DNA of 26,247 nucleotides. It comes from Smithella sp. ME-1. Its GTDB lineage: Bacteria > Desulfobacterota > Syntrophia > Syntrophales > Smithellaceae. Of this stretch, positions 7,874-17,018 are shown piece after piece. Position 1 is the first letter of the stretch; the number at the start of each line of letters is the position of its first letter. The stretch is from contig AWGX01000530.1 in the NCBI GenBank assembly GCA_000495415.1, positions 1 through 26,247 of the forward strand, in the 5' to 3' direction. Both the position numbers and the translations under genes were made by a program. Under the pieces are notes generated by a model. It worked only from the letters and a program-made list of their open reading frames with translations. It ran no database searches and was not told where the DNA came from.

Positions 7874-8319
7874 TGTCTGTTTTTAGAGGGCAATATCATC
7901 ATGCTATCGATGAAAAGGGGAGAATAATCTTTCCGTCCAAGTTCCGTGAAATTTTTGCGGATGAGTACGACAACCGGATTGTGATTACCAACTGGGACCA
8001 GTACTTGATGGTTTTTCCTTACGATGAGTGGTTGATAATTGAAGAAAAAGTAGCCCATCAATCCAAATTGCGCAAAGAGGTGCGTTCATTTCAGCGCTTC
8101 TTTATGTCCGGAGCGGTTGATTGCAGTATTGACGGACAAGGGCGTGTGCTTATCCCGCCGACTTTACGCGAATATGCCCAATTGGAAAAAGATATTGTTC
8201 TGGCCGGTATGCTGAAGAATATTGAAATCTGGTCGAAAGATCGTTTCGAAGAAAGAATGAAACAGGCCGCCGGTGAAATTGACAAATGCGCCGACTTCAT
8301 AGCCGATCTGGGAATCTAA
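7873..8319 (+). CDS. mraZ: Transcriptional regulator MraZ
   Basis: The 148-residue MraZ is a ring-forming DNA-binding protein with two AbrB-like halves. The diagnostic DxxxR motifs are visible in each half: [14 protein letters not shown] near the N-terminus and [14 protein letters not shown] in the middle. It represses its own operon in E. coli. ATG at 7873 is preferred, with GGAGG six bases upstream; a GTG at 7870 would add one residue. It is the first gene of the cluster and has the predicted operator directly in front of it. rsmH starts three bases after its stop. Confidence 0.95.
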   Translation: MSVFRGQYHHAIDEKGRIIFPSKFREIFADEYDNRIVITNWDQYLMVFPYDEWLIIEEKVAHQSKLRKEVRSFQRFFMSGAVDCSIDGQGRVLIPPTLREYAQLEKDIVLAGMLKNIEIWSKDRFEERMKQAAGEIDKCADFIADLGI

Positions 8320-8322
8320 ACC

Positions 8323-9258
8323 ATGATTACCGACTTCTATCACGAGCCGGTAATGGTTAAAGAAGTTATTGAATCGCTTTTAGTCAGTAGAACGGGAGTT
8401 TACGTGGATTGCACTGTGGGGGGTGCAGGTCACGCTTACGCGATACTTAAAGAAACTGACGCGCTGCTGGTGGGGATTGATTGTGATGATGATGCTCTGC
8501 AGTTCGCGGAAAAAAGACTGGCCCAGTTCGGTTCACGCAAGCTTTTGATCAAGGCTAACTTTGCTGATTTAGACAATATACTAAAAAGTTTAAATATAGA
8601 AAAAGTTGATGGCGTTCTTCTGGATTTAGGAGTTTCTTCCCATCAACTGGAAACAGACCACAGAGGTTTTAGTTTTAATAAAAAGGCGCTGCTCGATATG
8701 CGTATGGATCGCAGTTTGAAACTTAGCGCTTACGATATTGTCAACAGCTTCGCGCAAAACGAACTGGAAAACATCATCAGGTTTTACGGAGAAGAAAAAA
8801 TGGCAACAAGAATAGCCAGGACAATATCAAAGAAAAGACAACTTGCGCCCATTGAATCAACTGCGGAACTGGCGGCAATTGTTGCTTCCTGCATGCCTGC
8901 CAAATTAAAATGGCAGAGAATTCATCCCGCCACAAGAACATTTCAAGCCATAAGAATCGCCGTCAACAACGAATTGGATAATATCAAACCGGCAATTAAC
9001 GCTGCGGCTGATGCGCTGAAAACAGGCGGTCGCCTTTGCGTAATTTCTTTTCATTCGCTGGAAGATCGCATTGTAAAAAATGAATTTCGCACTTTAACCG
9101 GATTTTGTGTCTGCCCGAAGGACATACCGTTTTGCGTTTGTCAAAAAGAAGCAAAGCTGGAAATAGTGACTAGAAAAGCGCTAATTCCTGCGGCAGAAGA
9201 AATCGAAGCTAATCCACGCGCTCGCAGTGCTAAGTTGCGTGTAGCCCGGAGAGTTTAA
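8323..9258 (+). CDS. rsmH: 16S rRNA (cytosine-1402-N4)-methyltransferase RsmH (MraW)
   Basis: RsmH uses S-adenosylmethionine to methylate N4 of C1402 in 16S rRNA. The 311-residue protein shows the SAM site VDCTVGGAGHA (about 28-38), LLDLGVSSHQLE followed by the DHRGFSF signature, HPATRTFQAIRIAVNNEL and GGRLCVISFHSLEDR. A cysteine-rich segment near the C-terminus (CVCPKDIPFCVC) is common in this family outside the enterics. The size is typical. It lies between mraZ and ftsL with gaps of three bases and one base, as expected for the conserved mra operon. Confidence 0.96.
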   Translation: MITDFYHEPVMVKEVIESLLVSRTGVYVDCTVGGAGHAYAILKETDALLVGIDCDDDALQFAEKRLAQFGSRKLLIKANFADLDNILKSLNIEKVDGVLLDLGVSSHQLETDHRGFSFNKKALLDMRMDRSLKLSAYDIVNSFAQNELENIIRFYGEEKMATRIARTISKKRQLAPIESTAELAAIVASCMPAKLKWQRIHPATRTFQAIRIAVNNELDNIKPAINAAADALKTGGRLCVISFHSLEDRIVKNEFRTLTGFCVCPKDIPFCVCQKEAKLEIVTRKALIPAAEEIEANPRARSAKLRVARRV

Positions 9259-9259
9259 A

Positions 9260-9607
9260 ATGGCACAATCTGCAGAATCTGTCGGAACAAGAGTTGTCCC
9301 CCGTTTTCAGGAAGCAAAAGAAGGTTCTTTCGGAATTAAATATTCGACATTTATTATTTTTGCCATTGTATTCATGTTTGTTGCTTTAATCTATGTCGGT
9401 TCCCATATTCGTATGACCGAATTGGAATATAATATCGCTACGGAGCTAAGCATCAAAGAGCAGAAGTTGGAGGAGCAAAAAAAATTAAAATTGGAATATG
9501 CAATGCTCAAATCACCGCAGAGAATTGAAAGCATTGTAAGAAACAAATTGCAAATGTCGTATCCTGATAGCAGCCAGGTAATTGTTTTAAAGAAATCGGG
9601 AGAATAA
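9260..9607 (+). CDS. ftsL: Cell division protein FtsL
   Basis: A 115-residue bitopic membrane protein with an N-terminal cytoplasmic part, one membrane segment (about 30-48) and a heptad-rich coiled coil (about 50-85). The C-terminal motif RIESIVRNKLQMSYPDSSQV is like the R-E-x-x-A-R-x-x-L-G-M motif of FtsL/FtsB proteins. FtsL forms the FtsQLB complex that activates FtsWI. Sequence conservation in this family is low, so position between rsmH and ftsI is important evidence. GGAGAG lies about 6 bases before the ATG. One base separates it from each neighbour. Confidence 0.85.
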   Translation: MAQSAESVGTRVVPRFQEAKEGSFGIKYSTFIIFAIVFMFVALIYVGSHIRMTELEYNIATELSIKEQKLEEQKKLKLEYAMLKSPQRIESIVRNKLQMSYPDSSQVIVLKKSGE

Positions 9608-9608
9608 T

Positions 9609-11582
9609 ATGGTAGCCGAATCGAAAAAATGGCTGAAGATAAGAATAGTCATTCTTTTATCGGTTTTCCTTGTGTTCTTTATTGCCTTGATATCACGGGC
9701 GTTCCAGTTGCAGGTTTTATCGGGTCAAAAGCTGAAATCATTGGCACAAAGACAGCACACCACTGTCCTGCAGTTGCAGCCGGAAAGAGGAATAATCTTT
9801 GATCGCAATGGCGAAAAACTGGCCATTTCAATTATGACAAACTCCGTTTGCGCCGATCCCACTAAGATTGCTGATCCCGCTAAGGTTTCCAGGCAAATCG
9901 CCGAAATTCTTGGTTTGGATAATCAAACAGTATACAAAAAGATATCGGCACCCAAAAACTTTTGCTGGCTGGCCAGAAGGATTTCTCCGCAGCAGGCCGT
10001 TGCTGTAGAAAACGCGGATATTGAAGGAATATTTTTGGTCAAAGAACCTAAACGCTTTTATCCCAATGGTGAACTGGCTGCGCATTTACTTGGGTTTGTC
10101 GGCCTGGATGCCAGTGGCTTGGAAGGACTGGAAAAAAAATACGATGAATCCTTGAGAGGTAAACCGGAGAAGTTAGCCTGGGCCAGAGATGCCAAGGGGC
10201 AAAAGCTGTTTCTGCGCGTACAAAAAAATGAGACTAGGAGGGATGAAAGTGAAAATCTTGTTTTAACCATCGATAACCGGATTCAATATCTTGTGGAAAC
10301 TCATTTAAGAGAAGCTGTGCTCGACAAGGGTGCCAAGTCCGGCGTAGCCATTGTAATGGACCCCAAAACGGGAGAAATTTTGGCACTTGCCAATCAGATA
10401 GGTTTCAATCCCAATAACATCGAGGGGCTTACAGCGGAGAAATGGCGCAATCGTGCCATTACCGATATCTTTGATCCCGGATCAACGTTCAAACCTTTTT
10501 TAGTGGCCGGTGCGCTGGAAGAAAAAATAATTAAAGAATCAGATAGATTTTTCTGTGAAAATGGAAAATACAAAGTGGCTAATCGTGTCATTCATGAAGC
10601 ACAGAAAAAGCGCCACGGAATGCTGACGGTCAGGGATATATTGAAATACTCGAGCAATATTGGTTCAGCGAAAATCGCTCAAAAGATGGGCAAGGAAAAA
10701 TTTAATGAATATATTCAAAAATTCGGTTTTGGGGAGAAGACTAGTATAGATTTGCTCGGCGAATCATCGGGATTGTTGAGACCGGTGAAAAAATGGGTGC
10801 CGGTTGATACGGCTATGATTGCTTTTGGCCAGGGGATATCAGTCACGGCGATTCAATTGATTACAGCTGCTTCGGCAATTGCCAACGATGGAGTTTTAAT
10901 GAAGCCTTACATTGTGCGGGGCATTGCCGATAAAAATAATCGTCTAGTCAAACTTTATGCGCCGACGGTTGTGCGTAAAGTTATTTCTCCGGACGTGGCA
11001 AAGCGTCTTACCAATATGCTGACGGAAGTTGTCGATGCACCTGACGGTACCGGAAAGAGTGCTCGTATTGCCAATGTTGCTGTTGCCGGTAAAACGGGAA
11101 CTTCACAAAAATTCGATTCTAGACTTGGTGTATATTCATCGGAGAGGGTACGTACATCTTTTATGGGATTTTTCCCCGCTGATAATCCTCAGGTTGCTAT
11201 TCTGGTAATGCTTGATGAACCCCAGAGAGATAAGTGGGGTGGCGTTGCCGCCGCGCCGGTGTTTAAAAATATCGGTGAACAGATACTAAATTGTTTCAAG
11301 ACAAATATCAGGGAAACTCCTGTTTTTGAAGAAAATCCAAATAAGGTTGAACTGGTTTCGACACAGCAAACCTTAACTGAGCAAAATATTGTTAATGATG
11401 ATGAATCGACCATGCCTAATTTTGTTGGTTTGACGCTACGAGAAGCGATGAAAAAAGCAAAAGCCGAATCAGTAGATCTTAAGGTAACAGGTAATGGCTG
11501 GGCTGTACGTCAGTACCCGCCGGCCCATACCCCACATGGAGAAGAGCGGGTGTGTAATGTTGTTTTTGAGTTGAACAATTGA
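9609..11582 (+). CDS. ftsI: Septal peptidoglycan transpeptidase FtsI (class B PBP) with PASTA domain
   Basis: FtsI cross-links septal peptidoglycan together with FtsW. The 657 residues comprise a membrane anchor (about 11-29), a PBP dimerisation domain (about 55-210) and the transpeptidase domain. The latter has STFK with Ser292 and Lys295, SSN at 348-350 and KTGT at 495-498. A PASTA domain follows at about 601-655 (TMPNFVGLTLREAMKKA). PASTA domains are absent from E. coli FtsI but known in SpoVD-type and several deltaproteobacterial homologues. The linker at about 565-600 is rich in Thr, Asn and Glu. It is in frame order ftsL-ftsI-murE with one- and seven-base gaps; its stop overlaps the GAGG that serves murE. 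Confidence 0.95.
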   Translation: MVAESKKWLKIRIVILLSVFLVFFIALISRAFQLQVLSGQKLKSLAQRQHTTVLQLQPERGIIFDRNGEKLAISIMTNSVCADPTKIADPAKVSRQIAEILGLDNQTVYKKISAPKNFCWLARRISPQQAVAVENADIEGIFLVKEPKRFYPNGELAAHLLGFVGLDASGLEGLEKKYDESLRGKPEKLAWARDAKGQKLFLRVQKNETRRDESENLVLTIDNRIQYLVETHLREAVLDKGAKSGVAIVMDPKTGEILALANQIGFNPNNIEGLTAEKWRNRAITDIFDPGSTFKPFLVAGALEEKIIKESDRFFCENGKYKVANRVIHEAQKKRHGMLTVRDILKYSSNIGSAKIAQKMGKEKFNEYIQKFGFGEKTSIDLLGESSGLLRPVKKWVPVDTAMIAFGQGISVTAIQLITAASAIANDGVLMKPYIVRGIADKNNRLVKLYAPTVVRKVISPDVAKRLTNMLTEVVDAPDGTGKSARIANVAVAGKTGTSQKFDSRLGVYSSERVRTSFMGFFPADNPQVAILVMLDEPQRDKWGGVAAAPVFKNIGEQILNCFKTNIRETPVFEENPNKVELVSTQQTLTEQNIVNDDESTMPNFVGLTLREAMKKAKAESVDLKVTGNGWAVRQYPPAHTPHGEERVCNVVFELNN

Positions 11583-11589
11583 GGTTTTA

Positions 11590-13119
11590 ATGAAACTTAA
11601 CCTCTTAATTGAAGGACTGGAAGTGATCAATATTTCCGGAGACACTCGTCAAGAGGTCTCTTCTGTCTGTTATTCCGCGGATAAATGCGAAAAAGAATCT
11701 CTGTTTGTCGCTGTTACAGGATTAAAACATGACGGGCATGATTATATTGCAGATGCGGTAGCCCGTGGAGCGCGGTCTATTGTTCATGAAAAAGATTTCA
11801 ATGCCTCATCGAACGTAACGGCAGTTAAAGTTACCGACAGCAGGCGTTCGCTAGGCGTATTAGCCAAAAACTTTTTTGGCAATCCCTCTGCCGATTTAGT
11901 ACTTGCTGCAGTTATCGGAACAAACGGTAAAACAACAATATCTTATCTTCTGGAATCCATACTTAAAGCGGCCGGTTTTAAATGCGGTGTTCTGGGGACG
12001 GTTAATTACCGTTACAACGATAAGATCTATCCGGCACCTAATACTACTCCCGAATCTTACGATTTACAGAAAATCTTACGCGCAATGCTGGATGATGATG
12101 TCACTCACGCTGTTGCCGAAGTTTCATCTCATGCTGTCGATTTAAAGAGGGTTGATGATTGTGATTTTGATTTGGGTGTTTTTACCAATCTAAGCCGTGA
12201 TCATCTTGATTATCATTTGACGATGGGGAATTATTTTCAGGCTAAAAAGCGATTTTTTTCTGAAGTATTACCCAAGAGCAAAAAAAATTACCCGCAAAAA
12301 ATGGTCATTAATGCCGATGATCGGTGGGGGCAAAGAATTTTAAAAGAGGTAAAATTACCGGCAGTAACTTACGGCATAGAAAGTGAAAGTTCAATTCGGG
12401 CAACAAACTATGAGCTGGCCTTATCCGGGATTAAAGCAGCGGTTGATTTAGATGGAGAAACATTTTCCATAAGATCATCTCTTATAGGAAAATTCAATCT
12501 CTATAATATTCTGGCTGCTGCCGGTGCCGCTTCTGTTTTAAGAATTTCTCCTTCAGTAATTAAAAAAGGAATAGAGAATTTATTTTGTGTTCCAGGTCGC
12601 CTGGAAAAAGTTGAATCGTCATCAGGACTTAATATTTTTGTTGATTATGCGCATACAGATGATGCGTTGAGACGTGTTCTGCAAAATTTAACAGAGCTTA
12701 AGAACAAACGCATTATCACTGTTTTCGGCTGTGGCGGAAACCGCGATCATGGCAAAAGACCACTTATGGGCGAAGCTGCCACAACATACAGTGATCTTAC
12801 TATTGTAACTTCGGATAACCCGCGTCTGGAAGATCCGTTGGCGATTATTGCCGAAATTGAAGCCGGAATAGATCAAAACAAGATACAGAAAATATTGCCC
12901 GGTAATGTGCATCTGAAGAATTGTACTCATAGCTATACAGTAATACCCGACCGGGAAAAAGCCATTGAAACAGCGATAAACGTGGCACAAGAAAGTGATA
13001 TTGTTCTAATCGCAGGAAAAGGTCATGAGGATTATCAGATTTTAGGAACAGATAAAATACCGTTTGATGATCGTGTTGTTGTAAAACAAATTTTGGAATC
13101 AGGAAACTGCTTGAGTTAG
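11590..13119 (+). CDS. murE: UDP-MurNAc-L-Ala-D-Glu:meso-diaminopimelate ligase MurE
   Basis: MurE adds the third amino acid to the UDP-MurNAc dipeptide in the cytoplasm. The 509-residue ligase shows the ATP loop GTNGKTT (110-116), TTPES (152-156), EVSSHAVDLKRV (177-188), NLSRDHLDYH (200-209) and GCGGNRDHGKRPLM. DNPR at 409-412 is the signature for meso-diaminopimelate rather than lysine, and GKGHEDYQ (477-484) lies near the end. The ATG at 11590 uses a GAGG that overlaps the ftsI stop, suggesting translational coupling. Confidence 0.96.
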   Translation: MKLNLLIEGLEVINISGDTRQEVSSVCYSADKCEKESLFVAVTGLKHDGHDYIADAVARGARSIVHEKDFNASSNVTAVKVTDSRRSLGVLAKNFFGNPSADLVLAAVIGTNGKTTISYLLESILKAAGFKCGVLGTVNYRYNDKIYPAPNTTPESYDLQKILRAMLDDDVTHAVAEVSSHAVDLKRVDDCDFDLGVFTNLSRDHLDYHLTMGNYFQAKKRFFSEVLPKSKKNYPQKMVINADDRWGQRILKEVKLPAVTYGIESESSIRATNYELALSGIKAAVDLDGETFSIRSSLIGKFNLYNILAAAGAASVLRISPSVIKKGIENLFCVPGRLEKVESSSGLNIFVDYAHTDDALRRVLQNLTELKNKRIITVFGCGGNRDHGKRPLMGEAATTYSDLTIVTSDNPRLEDPLAIIAEIEAGIDQNKIQKILPGNVHLKNCTHSYTVIPDREKAIETAINVAQESDIVLIAGKGHEDYQILGTDKIPFDDRVVVKQILESGNCLS

Positions 13120-13123
13120 ATCG

Positions 13124-14569
13124 ATGAATTATTATTTGCCGGAATTTTTATTAGAAGATGTGTTAAAAGCAACGGCCGGAAATTTAATTGCCGGGACTTC
13201 GGAGAAAACATTTTATGGAATTTCCACTGATTCCCGTCTGGTAAAAAAAGGGAATCTTTTTGTCGCATTGAAAGGAGAAAAGTTTGACGGACATGATTTC
13301 ATAAAGCAAGCGCTGCAACAGGGAGCAGCCGGAGTTGTAGTCAGTGATTCAAAAGTCAGTAAAGATGTGACGGATAAAAGTGTTGCTGTGATTAAAGTTG
13401 CCGACACATTAATTGCATTCGGTGATCTTGCTCAAGAATGGAGGACACGTTTTCCTATTACTATGATCGGATTAACGGGATCTTCAGGGAAAACAACAAC
13501 CAAGGAAATGATTGCGGCAATTACCGGTCGAAAGAAAAATATTCTAAAAACTGAAGGCAATTTGAACAATTTGATCGGATTGCCTCAGACGATATTTCGT
13601 ATTAACGGGCAACATGAGTTGGCTATTTTGGAAATGGGCACGAATATACGTGGGGAAATCAAGAGACTCACGCAAATTGCCGCACCGGATATAGGTTTGA
13701 TTACTAACGTTGGTCCGGCGCATCTGGCGGGATTCGGTTCCATAGATGTTGTCCGGGAAGAAAAAGGGGATTTATTCCTTAACATGTCGCCTTCGCGGAC
13801 GATTATAGTTAATATTGACGATAAAGCAGTTGCCTTTTGTGCCGAAAGATGGACTGGCCGGAAAGTTACTTTCAGTATGAGTCCTAATGCCGATGTTACC
13901 GTCAACGATATAAAAATCAATGGTATAAAGGGTATGAGTTTTAATCTGATTATCGGTGAAAATATACAAAAAGTGGAAATGAAAATAGTCGGTCTACATC
14001 ATGTTAATAATGCCATGGCTGCGGCTGCAACTGCTTTAGCTGTTGGTATGGACATCAAAACGATAGCGGAAGGTCTGGCGGAATTCCGTCCATTCAGCGG
14101 ACGCATGGAAATGGTTAAACTGCGTAACGGGTCTTTTCTTCTGGATGATTCGTACAATGCCAATCCCGCTTCGGTACGTGAAGCGCTCATGACATTAAAA
14201 GATTTAAAAGTTCACCATAATGGCTATGTATTTTTAGGCGATATGCTGGAGCTGGGGACGGAAGCAGAAGAAATGCATCGAAAAATAGGGATGCTGATAG
14301 CCACGATAGGAATCAATGCTCTTTTTCTTCAAGGTGATTTTTCCAAAGTGACTGCCGCAGGAGCGATGGAGGGAGGGCTGCTACCGGGAAACATTTTTTT
14401 CCTTTCCGGTGAAAGTAGCGGGATTGATTATCTGAAAGAAAACCTAAAAAAAGGTGACTGGATCCTGGTAAAAGGTTCACGCGGAATGAAGATGGAGAAA
14501 ATAGTGAGTCAAATATGCGAGAATTTCGGCAGCGATAAAATAAACGGTAATAATAAAGCAATTCATTAA
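13124..14569 (+). CDS. murF: UDP-MurNAc-tripeptide:D-Ala-D-Ala ligase MurF
   Basis: MurF attaches D-Ala-D-Ala to complete the UDP-MurNAc-pentapeptide. The 481-residue protein carries the ATP loop GLTGSSGKTTT (116-126), EMGTNIRGEI, NVGPAHLAGFGS, DDSYNANPASVREAL and LGDMLELG, the usual Mur ligase series in MurF form. It follows murE by four bases and precedes mraY. Its substrate D-Ala-D-Ala must come from a ddl gene outside this window. Confidence 0.96.
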   Translation: MNYYLPEFLLEDVLKATAGNLIAGTSEKTFYGISTDSRLVKKGNLFVALKGEKFDGHDFIKQALQQGAAGVVVSDSKVSKDVTDKSVAVIKVADTLIAFGDLAQEWRTRFPITMIGLTGSSGKTTTKEMIAAITGRKKNILKTEGNLNNLIGLPQTIFRINGQHELAILEMGTNIRGEIKRLTQIAAPDIGLITNVGPAHLAGFGSIDVVREEKGDLFLNMSPSRTIIVNIDDKAVAFCAERWTGRKVTFSMSPNADVTVNDIKINGIKGMSFNLIIGENIQKVEMKIVGLHHVNNAMAAAATALAVGMDIKTIAEGLAEFRPFSGRMEMVKLRNGSFLLDDSYNANPASVREALMTLKDLKVHHNGYVFLGDMLELGTEAEEMHRKIGMLIATIGINALFLQGDFSKVTAAGAMEGGLLPGNIFFLSGESSGIDYLKENLKKGDWILVKGSRGMKMEKIVSQICENFGSDKINGNNKAIH

Positions 14570-14587
14570 GCGGGAGTGAATTTAAAA

Positions 14588-15667
14588 GTGATTTACCATT
14601 TATTGTATCCGTTACATGAAACGATTTCGTTCTTTAACGTGTTTCGTTATATAACTTTTCGCGCGATTTTTGCCTCAATCACTGCACTCTTAATTTGTCT
14701 GGTGATCGGTCCATGGATGATTCGGAAACTTCAGGAAATGCAAATAGGTCAGCAGATCAGAGAAGACGGACCGCAGAGTCATTTAAACAAAAAAGGTACA
14801 CCCACAATGGGAGGAGTGTTGATCATCTTTGCCGTGGTAATTTCCACTTTGCTCTGGACGAATCTTTCCATTAATTATGTTTGGCTGATATTACTGGCAA
14901 CAGTCGGCTACGGATTGATTGGATTTATTGACGATTACAGTAAGCTTGCGGGTAAGAGTTCCAGAGGTATTCCGGGTAAAGTAAGACTGATAGCGGAAAT
15001 TATCATTGCCTTGTTCATAAGTGTTGTACTTTATTTGAAGCCCGGTTTTAATTTGCAGATAACGGTTCCTTTTTTCAAAGCTATACTGCCTGATCTCGGC
15101 TGGGGTTACATTCTGGTTTCTACGTTTATCATCGTCGGTGCGGCCAATGCCGTAAATCTGACGGATGGCCTGGATGGACTGGCTATAGGTCCCGTAGTAA
15201 TCTGTTTTGCCACTTATATACTTTTTGCTTATTTTGCCGGAAACGTGAAAGTCGCTTCTTATCTGCGGGTTACTCACATTACCGGTGCAGGTGAACTTGC
15301 GGTATTTTGCGGAGCTCTTGTGGGGGCAGGTCTGGGCTTTCTCTGGTTTAATTCATATCCTGCGGAAATTTTTATGGGAGATGTCGGTTCGCTTTCCCTC
15401 GGCGGAGCATTGGGAACGGTGGCGATTATAACAAAGCAGGAAATATTGCTGGCTATTGTCGGTGGTATATTTGTCGTGGAGACCTTTTCGGTTATTTTTC
15501 AGGTTGGTTATTTTAAAATGACCGGGGGAAAACGTATCCTTCGGATGGCGCCTTTGCATCATCATTTTGAATTGAAGGGATGGGCTGAACCTAAGGTGAT
15601 AGTGCGGTTTTGGATTATTTCTATTTTATTGGCTTTGCTGGCCATAAGCACACTAAAGCTGCGGTAG
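14588..15667 (+). CDS. mraY: Phospho-MurNAc-pentapeptide transferase MraY
   Basis: MraY transfers phospho-MurNAc-pentapeptide to undecaprenyl phosphate, giving lipid I at the inner membrane. The 359-residue, about ten-helix protein has GTPTMGGVL, the catalytic DDYSKL pair, [22 protein letters not shown] and the histidine-rich [12 protein letters not shown]. The GTG at 14588 is chosen over GTG 14576. It gives the family-typical N-terminus ([10 protein letters not shown]) and is preceded by GGGAGTGA at 14572-14579 with an eight-base spacer. The earlier GTG would lie inside that site. Confidence 0.95.
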   Translation: MIYHLLYPLHETISFFNVFRYITFRAIFASITALLICLVIGPWMIRKLQEMQIGQQIREDGPQSHLNKKGTPTMGGVLIIFAVVISTLLWTNLSINYVWLILLATVGYGLIGFIDDYSKLAGKSSRGIPGKVRLIAEIIIALFISVVLYLKPGFNLQITVPFFKAILPDLGWGYILVSTFIIVGAANAVNLTDGLDGLAIGPVVICFATYILFAYFAGNVKVASYLRVTHITGAGELAVFCGALVGAGLGFLWFNSYPAEIFMGDVGSLSLGGALGTVAIITKQEILLAIVGGIFVVETFSVIFQVGYFKMTGGKRILRMAPLHHHFELKGWAEPKVIVRFWIISILLALLAISTLKLR

Positions 15668-15674
15668 GGGACAG

Positions 15675-17018
15675 ATGGATTTTGACGGCAAAAAAATAAT
15701 TATAATCGGAATGGGGAAAACCGGTGTTGCCGTTGCCGGATTTCTGGGGAAAAGAGGCGCAAAGGTATTAGTAACGGACGAAAAATCGTCTGATCAATGG
15801 AGCGAAGGTTTTAAAAGGATTGCCAAAGCAAAATGGCTGGAAATCGGGAACTATGACAAGAACCTTCTAAAAGGCGCGAGTATGGTTATTCCGTCTCCCG
15901 GTGTGCCTCCTCATAATAAGTTACTGGTTGATGCGCTGAGAAAGAATATTCCTGTTGTCAGTGAAATTGAACTGGCTTACCGGTTCATAAAAACTCCTGT
16001 AATTGCTGTAACCGGCACCAATGGTAAAACGACAGTAACAACTTTACTTGGTGAAATTCTGAAAAGTTCAGACAAGAAAACTTTCGTGGGTGGAAATATC
16101 GGCAATCCTTTAATCGAATATATTGACGGTTCTCAAAAAGCGGAATTTGTCGTTGCTGAAATCAGCAGTTTCCAGCTTCAATGGATTGAAAAATTCCGGC
16201 CGTTTATTGCCGTGCTTCTGAATATTACCAGTGATCATACTGATTATCATGGCTCTTTCGAGGAATACCGGCGTATCAAGGCTAGAATATTTTCCAATCA
16301 GACGAAAGATAACTTTGCGATTCTTAATGCCGCGGATCCGGTCCAAAAAGGAATGTCTGGAGGCATCCGCTCAAAGGTTGTCAGGTTTAGTTCAGGAAAG
16401 GCCGTGCAAAAGGGGATATTTCTTAAGAACAATAATATGATTTTTAAAATGCCGGGAATGAAAGAAGAACAATATCCTCTGGGTATGATTTCGATTCCAG
16501 GGTTACATAATGTGGAAAATGTCATGGCTGCCATAATGGCTGCACATTTCTGCGGCTGTTCGAAGAAGAAAATCGTAGAAGCTGTTACCGCTTTCCACGG
16601 ATTACCGCATCGGATTGAATTTGCCGGCGAAAAGAAGTCGGTCAAGTTTTACGATGATTCTAAGGGGACGAATGTCGGGTCCGTTTTACGGGCGCTGGAA
16701 ACATTTGATCAGCCCGTAATCCTTCTTCTGGGCGGTCGAGATAAAGAAGGCGATTTTGAGACTTTAAAACCGGTACTGTCCGCAAAAGCTAAAAAAGTAA
16801 TACTGTTTGGTGAAGCGCGTAACCGTATTGCGTCCTTGATTGGTGACAATATAACGGCTTTCAAAAAAACTAAGTTAAAGGAGGCTGTGGAAACCGCGTA
16901 CAAAATTGCGCAGCCCGGCGATGTTATTTTACTCTCACCAGGTTGTGCCAGCTTTGATGAATTTACCAATTACAAGGAAAGGGGTAACTTCTTTAAAGAA
17001 GTCGTAAAGAATCTTTAA
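15675..17018 (+). CDS. murD: UDP-MurNAc-L-alanine:D-glutamate ligase MurD
   Basis: MurD adds D-glutamate to UDP-MurNAc-L-Ala. The 447 residues begin with a dinucleotide-fold UDP-binding domain (IIIIGMGKTGVAVAGFL), then VIPSPGVPP and the ATP loop GTNGKTT (114-120). Also present are EISSFQL, NITSDHTDYHGS, the C-terminal YDDSKGTNVGS, and LLSPGCASFDEF near the end. It starts seven bases after mraY. Its TAA shares a base with the ftsW ATG (TAATG), a coupling arrangement. Confidence 0.96.
   Translation: MDFDGKKIIIIGMGKTGVAVAGFLGKRGAKVLVTDEKSSDQWSEGFKRIAKAKWLEIGNYDKNLLKGASMVIPSPGVPPHNKLLVDALRKNIPVVSEIELAYRFIKTPVIAVTGTNGKTTVTTLLGEILKSSDKKTFVGGNIGNPLIEYIDGSQKAEFVVAEISSFQLQWIEKFRPFIAVLLNITSDHTDYHGSFEEYRRIKARIFSNQTKDNFAILNAADPVQKGMSGGIRSKVVRFSSGKAVQKGIFLKNNNMIFKMPGMKEEQYPLGMISIPGLHNVENVMAAIMAAHFCGCSKKKIVEAVTAFHGLPHRIEFAGEKKSVKFYDDSKGTNVGSVLRALETFDQPVILLLGGRDKEGDFETLKPVLSAKAKKVILFGEARNRIASLIGDNITAFKKTKLKEAVETAYKIAQPGDVILLSPGCASFDEFTNYKERGNFFKEVVKNL

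Noticed and set aside
14891..15277. 128-codon open frame antisense to mraY
   Set aside because: It overlaps the catalytic region of mraY and has no recognisable features of its own.
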